Shown here piece after piece: positions 38,383-47,475 of a DNA stretch of 64,000 bases (positions within the stretch are counted from its first letter, which is position 1; the number at the start of each line of letters is the position of its first letter). The position numbers and the translations under genes are program-made. The notes under the pieces were generated by a model. It was not told the DNA's origin. It saw nothing but the letters and a program-made list of their open reading frames with translations, and did not search any database. The DNA comes from Phaeosaccion multiseriatum. Its lineage: Eukaryota; Ochrophyta, other classes. The stretch is from assembly GCA_965112735.1 (NCBI GenBank), contig OZ218960.1, positions 2,232,001-2,296,000 on the forward strand, in the 5' to 3' direction.

Positions 38383-40881
38383 ATGAGGCCCATGGGGCCA
38401 TTGCTGGGGTTGTGGCTGGTGGTGGTGGTGCTAGTGCTGCAACAACAAGTCTATGCGAATCCCCTGAGCAAGCCGCATGTCCGAGACGATGCCATTGGGG
38501 ACCAGACTGCACGATACCAGCCGAGGGAGCCTCTACCGGCTACCGCGGTGGCGTTCGGGAGAGAAGGGGATGTGCCGGGGAGGAAGCAGCAGCAGTGTCC
38601 TCTGGAGGTGGAGGTGCTTTGGAGTGTGGATCTCTTCAGTGGCGTGTTTAGCACCCCTGTCATTCACCATGGAGCCATCGTCCTCTCCACGCTGCATCAC
38701 ACCGTGCAAGTCTTGGACAGAGACGGCTTCTCAGCCCCCGGCTGGCCAATTACTCTTGAAGGATCAAGCTTCCACGCGAGCCCAGTCTTGCATGACGTCA
38801 ATGGTGATGGGGTCAAGGTCGGGGTCTTCTCCTCGGACGCACACGTCTTCTGGCTAGATTTTAGCGGGAAGTACCTGCAAGACTACCATTTCAAAATCCC
38901 CTCTCTGACGGTCAAGCAGGGCTGGTACGAGGAGGGGGGGGCGGAGCAGGGAGGGGATGACTTGAGCAGAATTGAGTTTGAGCTCGATGAGAGCGGCGGC
39001 AGCAGCATCAAGCCGCGCCGAAGGCTTGCAACCGGGCCAACACAGACGGCGAGCAGCAGAGACTTTCTAGATACAGCGTGGGACGGCCAAGACGTGGGGC
39101 AGGACGCCGCCTCCTACTATTTGAACTATGGAAGCGACGATTTGATTGAGGCTTATTGGGAGGGGTTCCAGCCGTACACAAGCGCGGAGAACATGATAAA
39201 TATCGATGCGCACATTCTCGCAGCTCCAAGCATGGTGGATATAAATGCGGATGGATCTGCGGAAATGATTGTGGCGGTGTCCTACTTCTTTGACAAGCTG
39301 GTGAGTGAGTGAGGGAGGGATTCAGTAGGTCTGCCAGCCACAAAAGGGGATTTGAGAAGGACAGGGCTGCCTGTGACTGCCGTGTGCTTGGTGTCGTCTC
39401 ACGATGTGAACTCCTCTTCTTCTTCTTCCTCTTCCTCCTCCTCCTCCTCCTCCTCCTCCTCCTCCTCCTCATCCTCCTCCTCCTCCTCCTCCTCCTCCTC
39501 CTCCTCCTCCTCCTCCTCCTCCTCCTCCTTCTTCTTCTTCTCCTCCTCCTCCTCCTCCTCCTTCCCTCCTCCTCCTTCCCTCCTCCTCCTCCTCCTCCTC
39601 CTCCTCCTCCTCGTCCTCCCACCCCACCGAAAGCGGTATCCTGGCACCCTCGTGGGGGGAGATGAGCCCACCAAGTATGTCGGAGGGGCAATTCTGGCTT
39701 ATGACCTTGTGCAGCATGAGTGGCTGTGGGCGACGCATTTGGACCTGAGCACAGACGAGACACGGCACCGCGCCTACTTGTACGCGAGCCCTACAGTGGC
39801 AGCTCTGTCAGGAGAGGGAGAGGGGTTGTCCATCGTTGTAGGCACCGCTCTGGGGCTGCTGTACGTGCTGGACGCGCAGGGTGCGTGCCGGCCAGGCTTT
39901 CCAGTGCAGTACGGGGAGATACAGGCACAAGTTGCGGTGGCCGATGTCGTCGGAGACGGCGACTTAGAGCTTATCTTTGTGGACACGGAAGGCACCTTGG
40001 CGTGCGTGTCGGCGTCTGGAGTGGAGGTGTGGAGAACCAACATCTCAGGCAAGGTGCTGGGAGCGCCAATGGTGGGAGATGTCGATGGCGATGGGCATTT
40101 AGATGTGGTGGTGGCTGTGACCGCAGGAGGGGAGGGCCACCTGTGGATAGTATCGGGGCAGACCGGTAACAACTTGCCGCACTTCCCCAGGCTGTTGAGC
40201 AAAGGAGGCGGTCTTCCTGCGGCGGTGACTCTCGTGGATTTGCATACGCCCCCTTTCGCTGACAAGAGAGGCCTCCACGTTGTGGTACCTAGTCTTGATG
40301 GCAACGTGTACATCGTGGAAGGACGCAGCGGGTGCTCAACAAAGATTGACGTGGGTGCCCACGTGTATGCATCGGTCCTGGTGGAGGATCTGCGGGGTGA
40401 CGGGACGCTCAACCTCATTGTGACCACCATGACGGGAGAAGTGCTTGTGTTCGACACCAAAGTGCCCTCACACCCCCTGAACACGTGGACAGGGCATCAC
40501 AATGGCCGATTTGTGCATGGCCACCAAGAAGGAATCTTCATTCACTCCTTCGCTTCAGACGTGCTGACATTCGAGATTGTGCACAAGGGCAAGGCCGAAT
40601 GGTACGAGGTGAGCTTCTCCCCTTGGACTAAGCTCGCGCCTGTGAGGTACGAGGCTCCAGGAGTGTATTCTGTGGCGGTCAAGGTTCCAACACACTCGCA
40701 GGGCCACACGTTTGCCGTCACCATGGTGGACGACAAGGGGCTCCGCTTTGAGCACGCCGTGGGAGTAAGTCACGAGCTGCCGGATGGGGGGCGCTTACGC
40801 CTGATGGTTCTGCTCCCATTCCTGTTGTCGTGCGGCCCTCTGCTGTTGGGGAGAAGGAGCACAACCCCACTACCACTCTAA
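38383..40881 (+). CDS. DEX1-like FG-GAP repeat membrane glycoprotein
   Basis: Exons 38383-39300 and 39634-40881 join in phase 0 to 721 residues. Residues 1-25 are a signal peptide (LLGLWLVVVVLVL). The body is an FG-GAP/integrin-alpha-like propeller with calcium-type loops: HDVNGDGVKVGVF, DINADGSAEMIVAV, VVGDGDLELIFVD and DVDGDGHLDVVVAV, each after a short strand. A hydrophobic segment LRLMVLLPFLLSCGPLLLG near the end may anchor it in a membrane, with a very short tail. The layout fits plant DEX1 (defective in exine formation), a secretory-pathway protein needed for extracellular matrix/exine; similar genes occur in several algae. Its function here is unknown. The single intron holds a 200-bp TCC repeat. 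Confidence 0.87.
39414..39612. repeat. (TCC)n triplet array in the DEX1-like intron
   Basis: Nearly pure TCC/TTC triplets on the sense strand, open in all frames and therefore giving spurious poly-Ser, poly-Leu and poly-Glu frames. Confidence 0.97.
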
Positions 40882-40980
40882 CTGGCGCTAGTGTTGCGTT
40901 GCGATACAAGGTACTTCGAAGTAGTATATACACATTCTATTCCATGACTTCTTGTTTCTTCTATCTATGGTGTGGCACCG

Positions 40981-41439
40981 TTACTTCTTTTCTTCTTTGG
41001 TGTAGAAGGTCACCTTGTCCTCTCCCCATGCCTTCTCCTCGGTGACCTTGAGCCCCGCGTAGTCTAGCTGAGCGCTGCTGATCTTGGACGGGATGGGATC
41101 CTCGAATTCCACCGGCGCCTCAATGATGATGGCCCGGTCAACGAGTCGGTCCTTCAGAAAGCGGCGGGCCACATTGGGCCCCCCCTCCACCAACACGTGC
41201 TTGACGCCTCTGTCCCACAGGTCCTCGAGTACCTTGTCAAGAGGGCAACCGTTGTCGGGCGTGTCGGTAGGGATGTCCTGCAGCAGCACCGGCAAGCCCA
41301 CCATTCCAAACATGAGCTCTGCGGCCCGTGCAGAGGAAGACCTACACGCGACAAGCGAGAGAAAGAGAGAGAGAGAGTGCTGTGTGTTAAGTATCTCCTC
41401 CTCCCACTACTACTGCTACTCCTCCTCCTACTACTACTA

Positions 41440-41474
<35 letters not shown>

Positions 41475-42206
41475 ACTTCTCCACCTTTACGCTGCTTCGC
41501 AGTGCATTCACTCACCCCCATTGGTCGATTGTAAAGTAGACTATCGTTCGCAGGCCATCGCTCAACACCTGAGGCGACTCCGGCTCGATGGGTATCCGCA
41601 ACCTGTGTGCGGGCAGCAGGAAAGAATGACACGATAAGGAGGAAAGAGAGAAGGAGGTGTCTTTCTGCTAGTTCCCCTCCTTCTTCCTGATTGCCCCACT
41701 CACCGCCTGTCCAGAACTACTCGAATGGGTTGTTGATAGCCCTCGGGCGTGTCCACCCTTCGGACGGTCAGCGTGGGGTCATCCCTCAACACAGTAGAAA
41801 TCCCCACAACCACGGCCTGCACTTCCATTCGCAGTCGATGGACCTCATCCAGCGATTCCTCAGACGTGAAGCGACCAGGTATGCTGGCGTTGTCGTCCAC
41901 TGCCCCGTTCTTGTCCAGCGCAATCTTCAGCGTCACCCTAGGCCGCCCCACCCCTTCGCCCAAGCCCCCTGTCTCCCAGGCCTCTGAGGGAACGTACAAT
42001 TGCGGGCCATCCTCTTCGCCCCACTCAGGAATCTCCAGGTGGTCCGGAGGCCTGAAAGACATGTCAATGCTACTCCCTTTGCTTGAATTACTGTCCCGTC
42101 CAGAGTTGTTGGATGCCAACAGAGGCCGCATAGAAGAAGGCACAACAAACGCCTCCGCCGTGGCACGCAAGAAGAGAAGCGCTGCGGCTATGCGGACCGG
42201 CGCCAT
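40981..42206 (-). CDS. RibD-C-domain reductase of riboflavin synthesis, plastid-targeted
   Basis: Exons 42206-41704, 41602-41516 and 41341-40981 join in phase to 316 residues. The dihydrofolate-reductase-like RibD C-terminal domain reduces the ribosylamino-pyrimidine intermediate of riboflavin synthesis with NADPH. Seen: PRVTLKIALDKNG, VVVGISTVLRDDPTLTVR, IRVVLDRR, and VLVEGGPNVARRFL, the conserved substrate/cofactor block. There is no deaminase (CMP/dCMP zinc) domain, so it would be a reductase-only PyrR-type protein. Residues 1-19 form a signal peptide ending ATAEA, followed by FVVPSS: Phe20 directly after the cleavage site is the classical plastid-entry residue in organisms with red secondary plastids. 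The stop is 99 bp from that of the DEX1-like gene. Confidence 0.92.
41420..41476. repeat. (CTA)n(CTG)n tract in the RibD-like intron 2
   Basis: Triplets on the plus strand; TAG/CAG triplets in the sense strand of the gene. Confidence 0.9.
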
Positions 42207-42300
42207 GCTTCTCTATCTTTTGATTCCTGCACACTTGTTGGCGGTGTGAGGTGTTCCCTGAAGGCAATGAAATTTCTTGGCGCGCTTCCGTCTCTCCTGA

Positions 42301-42473
42301 TGGAGAAAGCTCTTCTGCAGCTCAAGCGAAACACAACCGACTTTTGGTCCATCTACCCCTTCCCTGCAACTGCGAGCGAAATCCAGAGAGGTAGCACAAG
42401 AAAGAGAGAGAAGGAGAGAGAGAGAGAGGGCGAGAGACAGGGAGAGAGAGAAATTCAATTGTGCACCAACCAG
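42301..42473 (+). pseudogene. Upstream tandem duplicate of JMJD7 exon 1, its intron and acceptor
   Basis: Positions 42301-42400 copy 42488-42593 at an offset of 187 bp: both begin with MEKALLQLKRNT / MEEALLELKRNT-type codons and end with a CAGAGAG/GTAG donor. The upstream copy lacks the codons for VPREIKR. The duplicate also includes the GA tract and the acceptor GTGCACCAACCAG (42461-42473), again found at 42713-42725. Splicing into this acceptor leads to a quick stop, so the copy is probably a relic or an alternative untranslated exon. Confidence 0.75.
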
Positions 42474-42605
42474 CCACAACCTCTTGATGGAGGAAGCTCT
42501 TCTGGAGCTCAAGCGAAACACAGCCGACTTTTGGGTGCCACGGGAGATCAAACGTATCCCCTTCCCTGCAACTGCGAGCGAATTCCAGAGAGGTAGGCAC
42601 AAGAC

Positions 42606-42640
<35 letters not shown>

Positions 42641-42670
42641 AGAAAGAGAGAGAGAGAGAGAGAGAGAGAA
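42396..42670. repeat. Paired (GA)n tracts in the duplicated JMJD7 intron 1
   Basis: GAGAGA-rich stretches at 42396-42452 and 42604-42670, one in each copy of the duplicated unit. Confidence 0.9.
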
Positions 42671-44307
42671 ATTCAGCCCTGCCTTTCTCTCCACCGATCC
42701 TTCTCCTCCATCGTGCACCAACCAGACTATGTTGCAACAAGTACGCCTGTGATCATCACTGGCGCGTTGGAAGATTGGCCTGCCCGCGACTGGGATGTAG
42801 AGCGTCTCAGGCGACAAGTTGCTGACCGAGTTGTGCATGGTGAGTGAGCTGTCCATGGTGAATGAGTGGTGCCCCCCTTTATTCTTCTTCCTTCCTTTTG
42901 CGCTCATCTGATTCCCGCTTCTCTTCCCCCCTCTTCTAGTCAACGTCACGCCGGACGGGTGGGGGGACAGCGTCCAGGCCGTAGAAGGGAAAGAGGTGTT
43001 TATAAAGCCCGAAGAGCGCGAGGTGCCCTTTGGCGAGTTTTGTGAGTGGCTGGAATGCCCAGACTCGGCCCCCGGCATTCCATACCTCTCGCACCAGAAC
43101 GACAGCCTTCGACAAGAGCTGCCGGTGGGTAAGCTCTCCTCTGCTCCCTCCTGTCTTCTAGTATGATCCTACTCACAAAATAGTTGACACCAAACCTCTG
43201 CAGGAGTTGGCAGCTGATGTGCCTGAGCACGGAGCGCTGCAACGGCTCGGGCACGAGCTCTTCGGCCCGCCCGATGCCGTCAATTTGTGGATAGGGGACG
43301 ACCGAGCTGTGTCAGCGGTGAGGAGGAGCACAACCACCGTTGCCCCCGCGGCGCCAGCCAATCGTTTCCTTCCGCCCCTGCTTATCCCTGCGCCCTTTCC
43401 GCCCCCCACCTCACCCCTCGTGACCACTCCATCGTCAACACACACACAGGTGCACAAGGTACGCGCTACATGTACCGGTTGGAAGTTGGAAGGGCTTGAA
43501 AGGGGGGGAGGGCCGCTCAGGCACGAAAACAGAGGACATGAAGAGAGGGAAGAGATCGGGATTGTGCTGTAGGAGAGTGGTCTTTCTTCGCTCTGCTTGT
43601 GCTCCTATGATCTTCTGCTGTTGCAGTGCTTGGCTCGCTTATTCAAGTTCCCTCTTCGAAGAAAAGCGGCTCGTTTCTCAATGGTGGCCCATCTCTATCT
43701 CTCGCTTCCTTCTTTCCCCTTTCTCTCTTTCGATCTGCCCCCCTCTTATCTCTCTAATTCAGGATCATTACGAGAACATGTACGCTGTGCTGCAAGGAGA
43801 GAAGACGTTCACCTTGTTGCCGCCGTCGGACTGCCTGTTCCTCCATGAAGCGGACTTCCCCTCGGCAAGGTGGACAAGGGATGGGCAGGGCACCGGGCAG
43901 AAGCTCCACATGGAGGAAGGAGAGACTGTCTCTTGGATACCGCTGGATCCAGCAGACGAGACGGAGGCGGAGCGCTACCCTTTGTTCGCGTATGCCTCTC
44001 CCGTGCAATGCACAGTCGCGGCGGGGGAGGTGCTGTTTCTGCCCTCGCTCTGGTATCACAGGGTCGCCCAAACCGGCATCACCATCGCCGTGAACCACTG
44101 GTTTGACCAATCATTTGGCCACAGTTGGGTGTACTACAAGGTGAGGAAAGACGGGGGAGGTGTGCAGCGGTAGGTGTGACTAAATCCCCGCCCCTCCGCA
44201 CCGTGCAATATGCTCTCTCTCTTTTCTGCCCCGGACAGTTCCTCAAGAGCCTGGCTGCCGTGTGGCACAAGCAGCCCGCTCTGCTGGGAGACAAGAGCAG
44301 CGCATGA
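42487..44307 (+). CDS. JMJD7: JMJD7-type JmjC 2-oxoglutarate oxygenase
   Basis: Exons 42487-42592, 42726-42839, 42940-43124, 43204-43317, 43450-43458, 43763-44140 and 44239-44307 give 324 residues (animal JMJD7 316). JMJD7 is an Fe(II)/2-oxoglutarate (3S)-lysyl hydroxylase of the DRG GTPases. Seen: PVIITGALEDWPARDW, VNVTPDGWGDSV, VPFGEFCEWLE, PYLSHQNDSL, PPDAVNLWIGDDRAVSA, the metal motif VHKDHYENMYAVL with His175 and Asp177, FTLLPPSDCLFLHE, VPWIPLDP-like VSWIPLDPADE, and LPSLWYHRV with the second His. The 9-nt exon 5 codes only for V-H-K, that is, for one iron ligand. The ATG at 42487 starts the better-preserved copy of the duplicated first exon. Confidence 0.93.
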
Positions 44308-44452
44308 CCTACACACGCACAAAAGGCTTGTGTTCAGCTCCTCACATTCATAATACAAAATATGTACAGGAAGACTTAAGCTCCATCAGCTAGCTCCGCA
44401 TAGTCACGTGCGCCCGCCCTTCCCCCGCAATTATACCATACGGCCAAAAGCC

Positions 44453-45024
44453 TCAGCAAGCGCGCTCCTCCGACGCCATAATCTTGTACGGCGTCTCCTT
44501 CTCCCCTGCAGTGTACGCGCAAAGACAAGGGCAGCGACTGAGGTGAGTAATAGGCCACGCGCGGAAAAGGAAGGAGCACGTGTGAACTCCCATGCCCACG
44601 CCCCGCACTCACATGCCTTGTACCACATGGTAACATCTCGCATGACACACTTGCCGCTGTCCATCGCCTCATCCTTAATCTCGCACGAGTACTTGAGGCC
44701 CGCCACGAGCTGCTGTGTCACTTTAACGAACGTGTACTTGTGGGTCTCCGAGTCATTCTGGCTCTCGTTCAGCTGCCCCTCAAGCCATTGCCGCGCATTG
44801 TCGAACATTGCGTCATTGGAGTTGGTAATGTCTATCGGCCTTCCCGTCTGGAGAGAGAATGCGGACGAGGGCTGCTGGTTAGGTTTCGGAAGGAGGGAAA
44901 TCGTAGCGGAGAGGCTCAAACTTACCATGGGCTCCGTGAAGACCTGGCCCACGGGTTCTCCCCCGGACGCCATGATGCTCAAGAAGAAGACAACGAGCAA
45001 GAGAAGCACCTTTCCAATTGTCAT
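44453..45024 (-). CDS. Secreted cystatin (cysteine protease inhibitor)
   Basis: Exons 45024-44926, 44847-44613 and 44505-44453 join in phase to 128 residues. Residues 1-20 form a signal peptide (GKVLLLLVVFFLSIMASG). The mature chain has the three inhibitory elements in order: an N-terminal Gly region (SGGEPVG / MTGRP), the first hairpin loop QLVAG (79-83, the QxVxG motif) in YTFVKVTQQLVAGLKY, and the second loop with Trp in YKAWEKETPYKI (Trp112). An alpha-helix region NAMFDNARQ-like lies between. Two Cys (SCEI, GKCV) could form a disulfide. Cystatins block papain-family proteases; a secreted or vacuolar form may protect against endogenous, predator or pathogen proteases. The last intron splits the loop-2 Trp codon. 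Confidence 0.85.
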
Positions 45025-45274
45025 GCCTTGAAACAGTCTGTAATAAAACAGGAGGAGAAGAGAATGGGATGAGAGTTTGGAGTTGATTTTCCGAGAAGGG
45101 TATCGGAGTTGGGCTCCCATTCGGGAACCCAACTACGGAAAGGTCCACCCTTTCCGATAATCGATAAATCCCTTTCCAGCTCCCTCGTCGCCCCCCACAA
45201 CAACACCACCCCCTCAAGGCTCAACCTTAAAGCGCCCTCCCTACCCCCACGAGCTGCAGATACAAAATTGGAGC

Positions 45275-46815
45275 ATGGCGGACATCCAGAACCTCAAGGA
45301 GTTTGGTGAGTGGCTCCGTCCATCCGCTATGGGCCCCGGCTGCGGAGGGAGCAGCGAGCGCTTTCCTTGTGCAGCACAGCGGCTTGTTTGGGTATTTTTT
45401 AAGAGCCAGGGTACTTTGAGCGTCTGTGGCTCGGACGTTCGGGGGGTTAAGGGCTTTTCCTTTTTCCCCTGACTGTATTTGATCTGCGCAGACCCGGTAG
45501 GAAACCTGTGCCTGAGTTGACACCAATCCCCACTCCTCCGCTCGCAACTCCCCCCCGCAGACCCCTTTGCCGACAGCAACGATGAGAAAAGGGACACGTC
45601 GAAAGTTCACGTGCGTGTGCAGCAACGGAGCGGGCGGAAATGTATCACAACAGTGCAGGGCATGATGGATGACTTGGACTTGAAGAGAATACTGAAGGTG
45701 AGTGAGGGAGATGGGTGCTTCTCCTATCGAAATGGGCCAGGCGTAGAAGCAGCGGGGAATCCGACAGCTTCGACTGGGTTGCTGAAACGTCTTTGGCTGC
45801 GGAGTGAACTGAGGTGTCAGCGTGGTACAGCAGGCCACCGCCTGGTCTAAAGGCGAAGGAGGGAGGCGTGAATTGGTTCAAAAGCTAGCTGTTTAGTGCG
45901 GTGAAAGATATGTTGTCGTAAGAGAGAGAGGAGGGAGGAAGAGAGGGAGGGAGTGTAAAGGAGTGAAGGAGTGCGCGACTGAGGAAGTGAAGTAACCGGA
46001 TGAGGGAGGGAGTGGGTGAGGGATTGAGTAGTTGAGTGAGGCAGGGAGTGAATGAGGCAGGGATGGAGGGAGGGAGTGAGTACGTGAGGGTGTGGGAAGA
46101 AGTGAGTGAGTGAGTGAGTGAGTGAGTGAGTAAGGGGGGCGAGAGGGAATGAGTGGTGGGGTGAGGGAGCAAATGAGTTAGGGGGGGTGAGTGAGCGAGT
46201 GAGTGAGGGAGTCAAACAGAGAGTTGAGAGTGTGAGTGAGGGGGTAAGTGGTGAGCCAGTGAGCAAGTGAGAGCTGAGCTAGTGAGCAAATGAGCTCGTC
46301 TAGTGAGGGAGAGAGTTATCGACTGAGTGAGTGGGTGAGCGAGTGAGCGAGTGAGTGAGGGGGTGGGTGAGTGAGCGAGTGAGTGAATGGGTGAGCCTAG
46401 ACCATTAGTCTGGTATGGTAGCCTTCTCGCCTTTCATTGTGTCAGACTTTCGTCACTAAACCCTGCGTGTCGCCGCCCCCCCCCAACCCCACAGGCGTTC
46501 AAGAAGAACTTCTCATGCAACGGTGCCATTGTGAAGGACCCTGAGCTCGGGGAGATCATGCAGCTGAGCGGAGACCAACGCACCAACGTCAATGAGTTCT
46601 TGTGCGATCAGGAGATTTGCGTGGCAGGACAGGTGAGGCGGACCGGCGAGGGCCGAGCAAGCGCAGGGGGGGGAGGTGCGGACGGGGCTACTCATCGTGT
46701 TGTATTGTATCCGCCGGTGCGCTTGGTGTGCTGTACTACTCCTGTATCACCTTCTGACCCCTTGACCCTACGACCCACGATAACGAATTCGCAGGTGGTC
46801 CTTCACGGTTTCTAA
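45275..46815 (+). CDS. EIF1: Translation initiation factor eIF1 (SUI1)
   Basis: Exons 45275-45305, 45561-45697, 46495-46632 and 46795-46815 join to 108 residues, the usual length. eIF1 sits near the ribosomal P site and enforces start-codon selection. Seen: MADIQNLKEFDPFAD, VRVQQRSGRKCITTVQG, AFKKNFSCNGAIVKDPELG, MQLSGDQRTNVNEFL and the end VVLHGF. The final exon codes for only six residues. Intron 2 is 797 bp, long for this window, because of a GAGT-rich array. Confidence 0.96.
45910..46395. repeat. Degenerate GAGT/GAGG array in eIF1 intron 2
   Basis: About 485 bp of GTGAGTGA-type units on the sense strand. Many units contain GTGAGT, the consensus 5' splice-site sequence. Confidence 0.93.
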
Positions 46816-46980
46816 GCTGCGCGAGGTGGACATGCCCATATGCCCATATATATGCCCATGGCATCATCAACATCGTGTCAGCCTGTATAATGAGCCGTGC
46901 TTAACACCCTGGCAAATCACAAAGCGGCCAGTGCGGACTAAGTATTGAAGTATATACATATAATTTAATCCGTCAATCCG

Positions 46981-47325
46981 TCAAGCCGTCTGTCGCTCCG
47001 TTGGGGAGACACACGAGCGCCGCAGTCGCTTCAATCCTCCCCCTTCGTCAAAGTCTTGTAGATTCCATTCCCGACGCGACCGTACGTGCTGAAGAAAAAG
47101 AAGTGGAGGAACCGATCGGAGAACGGTGCTTATCCAGTCGTCATGCTTGGAAGAATAGGAGAAGTAATGTCGTTGACAGGGGCAAGGGGAGTGAGGAGGA
47201 GGAAAGGAGGGCGGCGGAGGACAGGGAGGGTGTCTGTGTGTGCACACAGGCTGGGGTAAGAAGTAAGAAGTAAGAAGGTACAGCGCGCCCACCTGCCCGT
47301 GTTGGTACTTTAGAATCGTCGCCAT
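46981..47325 (-). CDS. Possible small protein gene, 65 residues, unassigned
   Basis: Two exons, 47325-47293 (MATILKYQHGQ) and 47145-46981, would join in phase with GT-AG ends; a second acceptor TTTTTCTTCAG at about 47092 would give a different tail (STYGRVGNGIYKTLTKGED). No family recognised. The main support is position: a minus-strand gene here would keep the strict head-to-head/tail-to-tail order between eIF1 and IFT43, and the intron has a CT-rich 3' part. Could equally be a non-coding transcript or nothing. Confidence 0.25.
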   Translation of the reverse strand: MATILKYQHGQVGALYLLTSYFLPQPVCTHRHPPCPPPPSFPPPHSPCPCQRHYFSYSSKHDDWISTVLRSVPPLLFLQHVRSRREWNLQDFDEGGGLKRLRRSCVSPTERQTA

Positions 47326-47475
47326 TTTCACAATCTTAACCGCTTCTCAATCCGGCTTTCTCGTTCTCTCTGATTAATTCATCTTCTAATCACCGGAACA
47401 AACAAACACAAGGCAGACAGTAGCAGTAGAAGCCTCGCAACCCCACCTAGGAGAGAGAAACGAAAGGGAGGATCG

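Noticed and set aside
39352-39768. Poly-Ser, poly-Leu and poly-Glu/Arg frames
   Set aside because: Translations of the TCC triplet array in the DEX1-like intron; the apparent extension of exon 2 upstream through poly-Ser is intronic because the CGAAAG/CGG acceptor restores the family sequence.
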